A stretch of DNA of 64,000 nt from WJJR01 sp964440935 (GTDB lineage Bacteria > Zixibacteria > MSB-5A5 > WJJR01), in the NCBI GenBank assembly GCA_964440935.1, contig CAYTTY010000004.1:1-64000 (forward strand), written 5' to 3'. Both the position numbers and the translations under genes were made by a program. Positions 33,407 through 42,045 of this stretch are shown piece by piece (within the stretch, counting starts at the first letter, position 1; each line of letters opens with the position of its first letter). The notes under the pieces are model-generated. The model did not search any database, was not told the origin of the DNA, and worked only from the letters and a program-made list of their open reading frames with translations.

Positions 33407-34642
33407 ATGGCAAAGAGTCGAACGAAAAAGACAAAGATTACAGCGCGTGCCTTCTTGCGCCGTCCCAGCCGTAAGGGACGATTTGGTGCGTATGGCGGCC
33501 AGTATGTACCGGAGACGTTGATCCCTGCGCTTGATCAATTGACGACTGACTTCGAGATGGCGTGGGCAAGCCCCGAGTTTCGAGCCGAGTATCGCAGCAT
33601 TCTGTCCGAGTACGGTGGCCGTCCGACACCGTTGTATGAAGCCGACCGACTGTCCGAACGATTGCAGCGCGGTCGCATCATTCTGAAACGTGAAGATTTG
33701 AATCACACCGGTTCGCATAAATTGAACAACGTGGTCGGGCAGGTGCTGCTTGCCGTACGCAGCGGGAAGAAGCGTATCATCGCCGAGACCGGTGCCGGTC
33801 AACACGGTGTGGCTACCGCGACGATTGCGGCCAAATTCGGCTTGTCGTGTGATGTCTACATGGGTAGTCTCGACGTCGAGCGTCAGGCGCCGAATGTGCA
33901 ACGAATGGAACTGCTGGGCGCGCGGGTCATCCCGGTCCTATCGGGTGCGCGTACACTCAAGGATGCCACCAACGAGGCGATTCGCGACTGGGTGACCAAT
34001 GTCGATTCGACGTTCTACGTCATCGGTTCGGTCGTGGGGCCGCATCCGTATCCGTACATGGTGCGCGAGTTCCAGCGCATTATCGGTGATGAAGCCAAGA
34101 AACAATTCCAAAAGAAGATCGGACAGATGCCTGACTCACTCGTGGCGTGTGTCGGTGGCGGGTCGAACGCGATTGGTTTTTTCACGGCATTCATGAACGA
34201 TGATACGATTGAGATGATCGGAGTGGAAGCCGGTGGATGCGGTCTACGTTCGGGAGAACACGCGGCGACCTTGATTGCCGGACGCCCGGGCGTCTTGCAC
34301 GGCTCGGCGAGTTATCTGCTACAAACGCAAACCGGACAGATCACCGTACCGCATTCGATGTCCGCCGGTTTGGACTATCCCGGTGTCGGCCCGGAGCATG
34401 CGTTTCTCCGCGATTCCGGACGGGTACGGTACGTGTCAGTGACCGATCGTGAAGCACTGGATGCATTCCAACTCCTCGCCGAAACGGAGGGGATCTTACC
34501 GGCGCTGGAATCGGCTCACGCCATTGCCGCATTGAAGAAACTGCCACGTGATCAGAAGAACTCGAATATCATCGGTGTCTGCCTGTCGGGACGTGGTGAC
34601 AAAGACCTGGCAACCGTCGTCGATGCGCTGGAGGATGTGTGA
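33407..34642 (+). CDS. trpB: Tryptophan synthase beta chain
   Basis: 411 residues from ATG 33407. FGAYGGQYVPETLIPAL begins the conserved part. The PLP lysine is in REDLNHTGSHKLNN, the E-x-GAGQHG motif in IIAETGAGQHGVATAT, the phosphate loop in VGGGSNAIGFF, and SAGLDYPGVGPEHA is near the end. It condenses indole with serine. It is the TrpB1 type, as expected beside trpA. A basic 20-residue N-terminal stretch (AKSRTKKTKITARAFLRR) is unusual. An upstream TTG at 33386, overlapping the trpF stop, is an alternative start. Confidence 0.94.
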   Translation: MAKSRTKKTKITARAFLRRPSRKGRFGAYGGQYVPETLIPALDQLTTDFEMAWASPEFRAEYRSILSEYGGRPTPLYEADRLSERLQRGRIILKREDLNHTGSHKLNNVVGQVLLAVRSGKKRIIAETGAGQHGVATATIAAKFGLSCDVYMGSLDVERQAPNVQRMELLGARVIPVLSGARTLKDATNEAIRDWVTNVDSTFYVIGSVVGPHPYPYMVREFQRIIGDEAKKQFQKKIGQMPDSLVACVGGGSNAIGFFTAFMNDDTIEMIGVEAGGCGLRSGEHAATLIAGRPGVLHGSASYLLQTQTGQITVPHSMSAGLDYPGVGPEHAFLRDSGRVRYVSVTDREALDAFQLLAETEGILPALESAHAIAALKKLPRDQKNSNIIGVCLSGRGDKDLATVVDALEDV

Positions 34643-35442
34643 TGGCCAAGACGACCCGCCGGCGTGAAACACCACTTGCGGGTCTATTCGCCGATGCCCG
34701 GCCGGTGATACCGTTTATCACCGCCGGCTATCCGACCAAACGTGTTTTCCGGGATACAGTCTCTGCTGCGGTTGATGCCGGAGCCGGTGCAGTGGAAATC
34801 GGGATGCCATTCTCCGATCCGCTCGCCGACGGACCGGCGATTCAGTTGTCGTCGCAGGTGGCACTGGAGCATGGGATCGACTTGCCGGAGGTGCTGAAAC
34901 TGACCGAGGATCTCCGGCGTCGCATCGATGTTCCGCTCATCCTGATGGGGTATCTCAATCCGCTGATGCAGATGGGTTTTGAGCGATTTGCCCGGCGGGC
35001 GGTCGATGCCGGCGTATCGGGAACGATCATACCGGACTGCCCGGTCAGCGAAGCCAACGAGTGGCAGGCGGTATCGCGCGAGCACGGTCTGGCCAACATC
35101 TTCCTGATCGCGCCGACCACCACCGACGAGCGGATTGCGGTCATTGACCGCGCCTCGACGGCGTTCTCATATTGCGTATCCGTCGCCGGTGTGACCGGGG
35201 CGAGGGGGGACGTGGCCGCGTCGACCAAGAAATTCCTCCAGCGTGTTGCCGGGATCGCCAGGAAACCATACGTTGTCGGATTCGGCATCTCCACGCCACA
35301 GCACATCAAGGAGCTGAAGGACCTGGCGAATGGATTTGTCGTTGGATCGGCGCTGGTTCGAATCTTGAGAGACGAGCCGGCGAAGATGGCTCCACTGGAG
35401 GTTCATCGGTTTATTCGCTCGCTGGTGCGGGCGACGAAATAG
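34642..35442 (+). CDS. trpA: Tryptophan synthase alpha chain
   Basis: 266 residues. The catalytic Glu is in VEIGMPFSDPLADGPAIQ, the catalytic Asp in the GTIIPDCPVSEANEW region, and VVGFGISTPQHIKEL and GFVVGSALVRIL form the phosphate site. It cleaves indole-3-glycerol phosphate and channels indole to TrpB. ATG 34642 overlaps the trpB TGA by one base; GTG 34639 is an alternative start. This completes all seven trp functions. argS follows 14 bp later without a terminator. Confidence 0.94.
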   Translation: MAKTTRRRETPLAGLFADARPVIPFITAGYPTKRVFRDTVSAAVDAGAGAVEIGMPFSDPLADGPAIQLSSQVALEHGIDLPEVLKLTEDLRRRIDVPLILMGYLNPLMQMGFERFARRAVDAGVSGTIIPDCPVSEANEWQAVSREHGLANIFLIAPTTTDERIAVIDRASTAFSYCVSVAGVTGARGDVAASTKKFLQRVAGIARKPYVVGFGISTPQHIKELKDLANGFVVGSALVRILRDEPAKMAPLEVHRFIRSLVRATK

Positions 35443-35456
35443 GCTGAACATTGATC

Positions 35457-37193
35457 ATGACGAAGACAACGACGCAATCATACTTTCGGGATGTCTGCGC
35501 GGCCGCCGGGGCGGCGCTGGAATCACTCGGCGTGGTGGTCACTGCTGAGGATCTGGCGACATCATTTGAAGCACCAAACAAGAAGGGTTTTGGTGATGCC
35601 GCGCTACCCTGTTTCCCGTTTGCGCGCCAGTTGAAAATGCCGCCGCCGAAGATCGCCGAGAAAGTCGCTGAGGCGTTTCAGTCTCCTCCATCTGTTGTGA
35701 AAGTCGCACCAATCAGCGGATTTTTGAACATCTGGTACGACCCGGGTATTGTCGCTGAAGAGGTTCTTCCGTCGATTCAACACGCACAACAGCGTTATGG
35801 TGCATCGGATGAGGGCGCAGGCAAGACCGTGTGCATGGATTACTCGCATCCGAATATCGCCAAGCCGTTTGGTGTCGGGCATCTGCGGTCGACGGTGATT
35901 GGCAATTCACTGAAGCGGATTCTGGAACATTGCGGGTACACGACCGTCGGCATCAACCACCTCGGCGATTGGGGCACGCAGTTTGGTAAGCTGATTGTCG
36001 CCTTCCGTGAATGGGGCGACGAGGACGAACTCCAGAAGGAACCGATCAAACACCTATACAGTCTGTACGTGCGTATCCATCAAGAGGCAGATAACGATCC
36101 GTCGTGGGATGACCGTGGGCGCCGGGAGTTCAAACAGCTAGAGGATGGCGATCCCGACAATCGTGAATTGTGGCAACGGTTCCGTGATCTGTCCTTGCGC
36201 GAATTCGGACGGGTGTACCAGCGGCTTGGTGTCGAATTCGAATCCGATGCCGGTGAAGCATTCTATGAATCCAATCTGTCATCGTTAATCGAACGGTTGA
36301 CCAAAGAGGGTCACGCCATTGAGGGTGACGACGGTGCGCTGGTGATTCCGATGCCGGATTCCGAAGAGGAACCGCCGCTTTTGTTGCGCAAAGCCGACGG
36401 CGCGACAACGTACGCAACACGCGACCTGGCCGCTGCAGAGTATCGTTTCGCCACATACGAATTCTATCGCTGCCTGTACATTGTCGGTTCGGCGCAAGCG
36501 CTGCATTTCAAACAACTGTTCACGGCCTTGAAACAGATCGGTTACGAATGGGCCGAGCGTATGTTGCACATCGACTTCGGTTGGGTGAAATTCGGCGATT
36601 CGATGATGGCAACGCGCAAAGGCAATATTATCTTCCTCAACGATGTCCTGAGCGAGACGGTCGAGAAGACACGTTCGATAATCGCCGAGCGCAATCCCGA
36701 TCTCGACGATCCCGACGAGGTTGCCGAACAAGTCGGCGTCGGCGCCACGGTGTTTTGGATGCTGTCGGTCAAACGGCAAAAGGACGTCAACTTCGACTGG
36801 GAGGAAGTGCTATCGTTTGACGGGCGCACCGGACCATATCTGCAATACACGCATGCCCGTGTGTGTTCACTGATAGCGAGGTACGGTAAACAGATTCCGA
36901 TATCATCGGTCGATTACAATACGCTCAGTACTGAAGAAGAACGCCAGTTGCTCCTGCAACTGGCCGACTGGCCACGGCGGTTGTCACAGGCGATTCAGTT
37001 CTACGAACCGCAGATTCTCGCGTCGGCATTGCTTGATATGGCGCAGGCGTACAACCGGTTTTATCAGAACGTACGAATACTCGACGGCGATCAGTCGGCC
37101 GTAGAAGCACGTATTGTGCTGGCCGATTCGCTGCGCATTGTGTTGAATAGCGGACTCTACCTGCTGGGCATGGGGGCGCCGTCGCGGATGTAG
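35457..37193 (+). CDS. argS: Arginyl-tRNA synthetase
   Basis: 578 residues, typical size. The N-terminal Add1 domain is followed by the class I HIGH-type motif HPNIAKPFGVGHLRSTVIG. The NHLGDWGTQFGKLI and DGRTGPYLQYTHAR segments are ArgRS signatures. The KMSK position reads SMMATRKGN, as in the many ArgRS that lack a canonical KMSK lysine. The C-terminal DALR domain ends YLLGMGAPSRM. It charges tRNA-Arg. Its place between trpA and aroF, 14 and 39 bp from its neighbours, is unexpected and puts an essential synthetase inside the Trp-attenuated unit unless an internal promoter exists. ATG 35457 is preferred to the TTG at 35451. Confidence 0.94.
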   Translation: MTKTTTQSYFRDVCAAAGAALESLGVVVTAEDLATSFEAPNKKGFGDAALPCFPFARQLKMPPPKIAEKVAEAFQSPPSVVKVAPISGFLNIWYDPGIVAEEVLPSIQHAQQRYGASDEGAGKTVCMDYSHPNIAKPFGVGHLRSTVIGNSLKRILEHCGYTTVGINHLGDWGTQFGKLIVAFREWGDEDELQKEPIKHLYSLYVRIHQEADNDPSWDDRGRREFKQLEDGDPDNRELWQRFRDLSLREFGRVYQRLGVEFESDAGEAFYESNLSSLIERLTKEGHAIEGDDGALVIPMPDSEEEPPLLLRKADGATTYATRDLAAAEYRFATYEFYRCLYIVGSAQALHFKQLFTALKQIGYEWAERMLHIDFGWVKFGDSMMATRKGNIIFLNDVLSETVEKTRSIIAERNPDLDDPDEVAEQVGVGATVFWMLSVKRQKDVNFDWEEVLSFDGRTGPYLQYTHARVCSLIARYGKQIPISSVDYNTLSTEEERQLLLQLADWPRRLSQAIQFYEPQILASALLDMAQAYNRFYQNVRILDGDQSAVEARIVLADSLRIVLNSGLYLLGMGAPSRM

Positions 37194-37232
37194 AGCCGGT
37201 GGTTGAGTGTTTGGGGGAATGGGAGAGGCATC

Positions 37233-38273
37233 ATGTTAGTCGTCATGGACACCCACGCGGGCGAAGGTCAGGTCAATGCGGTCTGCGATGAGATTCGCAA
37301 CATGGGTCTCACGCCGCATCCGATGCCCGGCGCACAGCGTACCGCCATCGGCATCACCGGGAATAAGGGTGCGGTGGAAGCGTCGCGCATCGAACAGATG
37401 GTCGGCGTGATTCGCGTCATTCACGTCACGGCGCCGTACAAACTGGTCAGCCGCGAGTTTCACGAAGAGAATTCGGTCGTTCAGGTCGGTGATGTGTCGT
37501 TCGGAAAGCAGTACTTCACGGTGATTGCGGGCCCGTGTGCCGTCGAGTCGGCACAACAGATCGATGAAGTGGCTGCTCACCTGAAGGCAAATGGTGCGCA
37601 CATGCTGCGTGGCGGGGCGTTCAAGCCACGGACGTCACCGTACAGTTTTCAAGGGCTTGGTGAAGCGGGGCTCAGACTGTTGCAGGAGACCGGCAGGCGT
37701 CACGGGTTGCCGGTGGTGACGGAAGCGGTCGACCGTGAGTCTCTTCAATTGGTCGAGAAGTACGGTGACATGATTCAAATCGGGGCGCGGAACATGCAGA
37801 ATTTCTCACTGCTGCGCGATGCCGGGCGCAGCAGAAGGCCGGTGCTACTGAAACGCGGGATGTCGGCAACACTCGAAGAACTCCTGATGGCGGCCGAGTA
37901 CATCGTGAATGAAGGTAATCCCAATGTCGTTTTGTGCGAACGTGGTGTGCGTACATTTGCCGATCACACGCGCAACACCCTCGACCTGTCGGCCATCCCG
38001 TTTGTTCAACGCACCAGCCACCTGCCCATCATTGCCGATCCGAGTCATGGGACGGGCCGTCGCGAGAAGGTCATACCGTTATCGTGCGCATCAGTGGCGG
38101 TCGGGGCCGACGGCATCATTGTCGAAGTTCACCCACATCCGGATCAGGCGATGTCCGACGGTCCGCAGTCGTTATTCCCCAACCAGTTTGTTGAACTGAT
38201 GGGACGGATTTCGGTAATTGCCGGTGTGGTCAATCGCACGCTCATCCAGGAGCCACAACCGAAGGTCGTATGA
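37233..38273 (+). CDS. aroF: 3-deoxy-D-arabino-heptulosonate 7-phosphate synthase (AroF/Thermotoga type)
   Basis: 346 residues. The first 70 or so (MLVVMDTHAGEGQVNAVCDE; VIRVIHVTAPYKLVSRE) form the ferredoxin-like regulatory domain of the Thermotoga-type enzyme, which mediates feedback inhibition. The catalytic barrel follows: FTVIAGPCAVESAQQIDE, LRGGAFKPRTSPYSFQGLG, QIGARNMQNFSLL, VLLKRGMSATLEE, IADPSHGTGRREKV and IVEVHPHPDQAMSDGPQS. It condenses erythrose-4-phosphate and PEP, the entry to the shikimate pathway. GGGAGAGGC upstream supports ATG 37233. aroA overlaps by ATGA. Confidence 0.94.
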   Translation: MLVVMDTHAGEGQVNAVCDEIRNMGLTPHPMPGAQRTAIGITGNKGAVEASRIEQMVGVIRVIHVTAPYKLVSREFHEENSVVQVGDVSFGKQYFTVIAGPCAVESAQQIDEVAAHLKANGAHMLRGGAFKPRTSPYSFQGLGEAGLRLLQETGRRHGLPVVTEAVDRESLQLVEKYGDMIQIGARNMQNFSLLRDAGRSRRPVLLKRGMSATLEELLMAAEYIVNEGNPNVVLCERGVRTFADHTRNTLDLSAIPFVQRTSHLPIIADPSHGTGRREKVIPLSCASVAVGADGIIVEVHPHPDQAMSDGPQSLFPNQFVELMGRISVIAGVVNRTLIQEPQPKVV

Positions 38274-39655
38274 ATACAACCGAAGCGACGTCCCGTACAT
38301 TGACATTGCAGCCGGTGCACCGGCTGGTCGGCCACTATACTCCGCCCCCGGATAAGGCGATTGCCCACCGGGCATTGATCCTGAGCGCCATGGCCGAAGG
38401 CCGTTCGACTGTTCATCCGGTGACGGGCTCGGCCGATGTGCAGTCGACCGCAAGCTGTTTGCGCCAGTTGGGCGTGTCAATTGAAGTCGTCGACGATACC
38501 TGGATCATCGAAAGCCCAGGCATACACAAGTGGAGCGTGCCCGAACGTGCACTCGATTGCGGCAATTCGGGGACAACCATGCGTCTGCTGGCGGGATGTC
38601 TCGCCGGACGACCGTTTCCGTCGGAGCTGATCGGTGATGAATCGTTATCGCAACGTCCCATGGCGCGCATCGCCATTCCGTTGCGCAAGATGGGCGGATT
38701 GATTGAACTGGCCGATGGTGATTCACCGCCGATTTCCATCAAGCCGTCGTCGTTGCGCGGAATCGAGTATGAATTGCCGATCGCATCGGCACAGGTGAAA
38801 TCGGCGATTCTTTTGGCCGGATTGGATGCGGAGGGCACCACGACAATCACCGAAACGTATGCCACGCGTGACCACACTGAACGCATGCTCCGTTACGCCG
38901 ATGTTGACTGTGAGACGCTGCATCCCCCGCGGCCGGCGGACCGTCGTGAGCAATTGCTCGAAAACCCCGAAGCCGCGCGTGAGGATGCGCCGCCCTATCA
39001 TCATAAAATCGTGCTTGGAGATCGTCGAACCGTACGGCGGACCGATTGGGAGGTACCGGGAGATTTCTCGACAGCGGCGTATGTGATTGCGGCGGCAGCG
39101 GTCGTACGTCGGTCCGAAGTGATCATCGCGGACGTCGGCATCAACCCGACACGCACAACGTTCTTCAAAGTGCTGCGTCGCATGGGCGCTCAAGTCGATT
39201 TCGAGAAGCGTGAACAGTCGGGTGGCGAACCGGTCGGCACGTTGCGCGTCACGTCGGCCAAGCAGTTGAAGGCCGTCCGGGTGGGCCGAGCAGAGGTCTC
39301 GGGCCTCATCGATGAACTGCCGATTCTGGCGGTTCTGGCCGGACGGGCTGAAGGAATTACCGTGATTCGCGGCGCGGGCGAATTACGTCACAAAGAATCG
39401 GATCGCATCGCTACGGTGACCGAAAACCTGCGGGCTGTCGGGGTGAAAGTGGCCGAACTCGAGGATGGTTGGGCGATTGAGGGTCCCTCCGAGTGGAAGG
39501 GGACCACGATCAATCCGCATGGCGACCATCGCATCGCGATGGCGTTTGGTGTTGCGGGACTCTGGGCCGATGGTCCAACGCGATTGCTGAATCCCGAATG
39601 TGTACGGGTGTCCGCGCCTGACTTTTTTAACACCATTGCGGCGTTGTCACGCTAG
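38270..39655 (+). CDS. aroA: 3-phosphoshikimate 1-carboxyvinyltransferase (EPSP synthase)
   Basis: 461 residues, somewhat longer than the usual 430. PPDKAIAHRALILSAMAEG is the N-terminal substrate loop (normally PPSKSxSHRAL; here Asp replaces Ser), GNSGTTMRLLAGCLAG the PEP loop, and LRHKESDRIATVTENLRAVG and PHGDHRIAMAF close the family signature. An insertion rich in acidic and proline residues (about 220-245, ADRREQLLENPEAAREDAPP) accounts for the extra length. It transfers enolpyruvate to shikimate-3-phosphate. ATG 38270 overlaps aroF. Confidence 0.93.
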   Translation: MNTTEATSRTLTLQPVHRLVGHYTPPPDKAIAHRALILSAMAEGRSTVHPVTGSADVQSTASCLRQLGVSIEVVDDTWIIESPGIHKWSVPERALDCGNSGTTMRLLAGCLAGRPFPSELIGDESLSQRPMARIAIPLRKMGGLIELADGDSPPISIKPSSLRGIEYELPIASAQVKSAILLAGLDAEGTTTITETYATRDHTERMLRYADVDCETLHPPRPADRREQLLENPEAAREDAPPYHHKIVLGDRRTVRRTDWEVPGDFSTAAYVIAAAAVVRRSEVIIADVGINPTRTTFFKVLRRMGAQVDFEKREQSGGEPVGTLRVTSAKQLKAVRVGRAEVSGLIDELPILAVLAGRAEGITVIRGAGELRHKESDRIATVTENLRAVGVKVAELEDGWAIEGPSEWKGTTINPHGDHRIAMAFGVAGLWADGPTRLLNPECVRVSAPDFFNTIAALSR

Positions 39656-39661
39656 AGCTCA

Positions 39662-40555
39662 ATGATGAGTTATCGTATGGCGTCTTATTCGAATCGCGAT
39701 GTCCAACAAGCTGTGTATGGTGTCCTCGGACAGGACATACCGTACACGTTGTCACCGGCTATCTTCCGACACGTGTTCGCCGTGCTGAAGTGGCAGGCGG
39801 TGTATGCCATTTTCGACCGCGGGCCAGCCCGTTTGGAACGGCTCGTCAAGGCTGCACCCGACGCCGGCATTGTCGGATTCAATGTCACCAAACCGTACAA
39901 AGTAAAAATCGTCGAGTACCTGGACCGTCTCGATACGACGGCACGTGATGTCGGCGCGGTCAACGCCGTCGCGTGCCGCAGCTCCGGCAGTGTGGGATAC
40001 AACACGGACATTGACGGTGTCGATGCGGCACTGGCAAGCTACCGAAAGCGATTGACCGGCAAGCCGGTTGTGATCATCGGCGCTGGTGGTGCCGCCCGCG
40101 CGACAGCGTATGCGTTGGTCAAACGGTTCGGGATCACGGATATCACTTTCGTCGCCCGCAGTCCCAAGCGGGCGGAGCGCGTGGCGCGAAGTCTGGATGA
40201 TCACCTGTCGCGGGTGGCGCTCGATGTGGTGCATGTCGATAAGCTCGACGGCGATCAGCGCGTGAAGGAGGCGGCGTTGATTGTCAACGCCACTCCGGTG
40301 GGAACCGGGCCGGAACGCAACCGGTTGCCGATTCCCGCCCGGATCGATTTGTCTCCACGGACGGTGGTCTTCGACCTGATTTATCGTCCGCGACAGACGC
40401 GGTTTCTGGAACGTGCCCAACGCGCCGGGTGCCGTACGGTCAGCGGTTGGCCGATGCTCATTGCACAAGCCGAAGCCGCCTTCCGCATCTGGACCGGGCG
40501 GGACTTTCCGAAGAAAGCGCGCAAACAACTTCTCCACTGGGACCCCGATCGTTAA
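39662..40555 (+). CDS. aroE: Shikimate dehydrogenase
   Basis: 297 residues. YGVLGQDIPYTLSPAIFRHVF is the substrate N-terminal motif (the usual SxS reads TLS here). GFNVTKPYKVKI holds the catalytic lysine, NTDIDGVDAAL the aspartate, and VVIIGAGGAARATAYAL the NADP-binding loop. SGWPMLIAQAEAAFRIWTG is the C-terminal signature. It reduces 3-dehydroshikimate. ATG 39662 or 39665 may start it. The next gene starts within the stop codon (TAATG). Confidence 0.93.
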   Translation: MMSYRMASYSNRDVQQAVYGVLGQDIPYTLSPAIFRHVFAVLKWQAVYAIFDRGPARLERLVKAAPDAGIVGFNVTKPYKVKIVEYLDRLDTTARDVGAVNAVACRSSGSVGYNTDIDGVDAALASYRKRLTGKPVVIIGAGGAARATAYALVKRFGITDITFVARSPKRAERVARSLDDHLSRVALDVVHVDKLDGDQRVKEAALIVNATPVGTGPERNRLPIPARIDLSPRTVVFDLIYRPRQTRFLERAQRAGCRTVSGWPMLIAQAEAAFRIWTGRDFPKKARKQLLHWDPDR

Positions 40556-40989
40556 TGCCAGCATCCTCATCCGCCGCCGTCCTGTGGGCGGGAGCACGCA
40601 AGGGCCTGAGCACCTTCTGGATGCTCATGCGCATCATGATCCCGGTGTACATCGTGGTCAGTATCCTGAATCACACACCGGTCCTCCCGGCGATTGCCGA
40701 GTTCTTTGAACCGTACATGCGGTTCTGGCATCTGCCGGGCGAAGCCGCGCTGGCGATGGTGCTGGGTCATTTTGTGAATATCTATGCTGCGCTGGCGGTA
40801 ATCGCTGCCGGAGGATGGGATCCGGTCTCAGTGACCGTCGCCGGTGTGATCCTGGGGATTTCCCACTCCCATGTGATGGAAGCGGCGATCTTCGGACAGA
40901 TGCGTGCACCAGTCGTGGCGCTGGTCTCGTTGCGGATCATTGTCGGATGGTCCTTGGGATGGGTGGTGGCGGCCATCATGGCTACCTAA
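40555..40989 (+). CDS. Nucleoside-recognition (Gate) domain membrane protein, first of pair
   Basis: 144 residues with four hydrophobic helices. WMLMRIMIPVYIVVSILNHT and LPGEAALAMVLGHFVNIYAALAV belong to the Gate/nucleoside-recognition domain seen in SpmA/SpmB and concentrative transporters. ATG 40555 overlaps the aroE TAA; an in-frame extension upstream reads through aroE and is rejected. GISHSHVMEAAIFGQM is a conserved polar patch inside the membrane, as is typical for this domain. A partner gene follows 13 bp later. Substrate unknown. Its position among aro genes suggests a link to aromatic metabolism. Confidence 0.75.
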   Translation: MPASSSAAVLWAGARKGLSTFWMLMRIMIPVYIVVSILNHTPVLPAIAEFFEPYMRFWHLPGEAALAMVLGHFVNIYAALAVIAAGGWDPVSVTVAGVILGISHSHVMEAAIFGQMRAPVVALVSLRIIVGWSLGWVVAAIMAT

Positions 40990-41002
40990 CAGACCGATTG
41001 AT

Positions 41003-41473
41003 ATGACAACCATGGATATTGCCATAGAGATTGCGGAAGGTTTGGGCGGATTGATGCTCAAGATCTTCCTGATTGTGATGCCGCTTCTGATTGCGCTCGA
41101 GTGGTTGCGCAGCCGGCCGTGGTTTACGCGTGCGATCAATTCTACGCAGGGGCTGTTTCGGCCGATCGGATTCCGTCCATCGGCATTGTTTCCGCTGCTG
41201 ACAGGCATCATCTTTGGTATCGCCTATGGCGCGGGAGTACTGATCCCGCAGGCGCGGTCGGGTGAACTGGATCGCCAGCAGATCTTCCTGATTACGGCAT
41301 TTCTGGGGATCTGCCATGCGATCATCGAAGACACGCTGTTGTTCGTGGCCGTAGGTGCTAATGGATGGATGATTGTCATCACCCGGTTTGTGGCGGCGCT
41401 GGTGATTGTATTTGTGCTGTCGAAGCTGTCCTGGCCGGCCGCTGACCCTGTAACTGGAGACACGCAACTATGA
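41003..41473 (+). CDS. Nucleoside-recognition (Gate) domain membrane protein, second of pair
   Basis: 156 residues, about four membrane helices. LGGLMLKIFLIVMPLLIALEWL resembles the start of its neighbour, and GIIFGIAYGAGVLIPQARSG plus ICHAIIEDTLLFVAVGANG are the Gate-domain polar motifs (compare GHFVNIYAAL and SHSHVMEAAIFG in the first gene). The pair looks like two half-transporters forming one complex, as SpmA/SpmB do. ATG 41003 is chosen; ATG 41012 is possible. aroK overlaps its stop (ATGA), so expression is locked to the aro operon. No sporulation genes are near. Confidence 0.75.
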   Translation: MTTMDIAIEIAEGLGGLMLKIFLIVMPLLIALEWLRSRPWFTRAINSTQGLFRPIGFRPSALFPLLTGIIFGIAYGAGVLIPQARSGELDRQQIFLITAFLGICHAIIEDTLLFVAVGANGWMIVITRFVAALVIVFVLSKLSWPAADPVTGDTQL

Positions 41474-42045
41474 TGACTTCAACTCGCCGCCATGTTTACC
41501 TGGCCGGATTCATGGGCACCGGCAAATCGGCGATCGGACAGGCACTCGCCACGATGTTAAAGCGGCCATTTTATGATCTGGATACAGTCGTCGAGGAGAT
41601 CACCGGACACTCCATTCCGACTATCTTCGCGGCCGAGGGTGAAGCCGAATTCCGGAAGTACGAGACACGCGCGCTGCGTTCCATTGTCGGTGCGTCACCG
41701 TCAGTCATCGCGTTGGGTGGGGGGGCTCCCACGGTACGGAGTATCGCACGACTGGCCCAATACAGCGGCTTTACCGTGTGGTTGACCGCCGACTGGCCGA
41801 CCGTGTGGGAGCGCGTGAAATCTGACACGGAGCGTCCGCTCCTGGCCGACGTATTGGGCACGACACAATCTGATGACGGTGATGAAGGCGCATACAACCG
41901 ATTTGTCGAGCGGGCGAAGTCGATCCTTTCGGAACGTGAAGTCGCCTATGAATCATTGGCCGACTGGACCGTAAGCACATCGGCTGTCACCCCAGATGCC
42001 GCCGCCGACCAAATCCTCAATCTGATGAAAGACGTCTCTGAGTGA
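41470..42045 (+). CDS. aroK: Shikimate kinase
   Basis: 191 residues. Walker A is in VYLAGFMGTGKSAIGQALA, the shikimate-binding Asp in FYDLDTVVEEITG, Arg in EAEFRKYETRALR, and VIALGGGAPT is the family glycine loop. The lid arginine region is RPLLADVLG, followed by an acidic insertion (TTQSDDGDEGAYNRF). It phosphorylates shikimate with ATP. ATG 41470 overlaps the Gate gene. aroB starts with GTG overlapping this stop (GTGA). Confidence 0.93.
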   Translation: MMTSTRRHVYLAGFMGTGKSAIGQALATMLKRPFYDLDTVVEEITGHSIPTIFAAEGEAEFRKYETRALRSIVGASPSVIALGGGAPTVRSIARLAQYSGFTVWLTADWPTVWERVKSDTERPLLADVLGTTQSDDGDEGAYNRFVERAKSILSEREVAYESLADWTVSTSAVTPDAAADQILNLMKDVSE

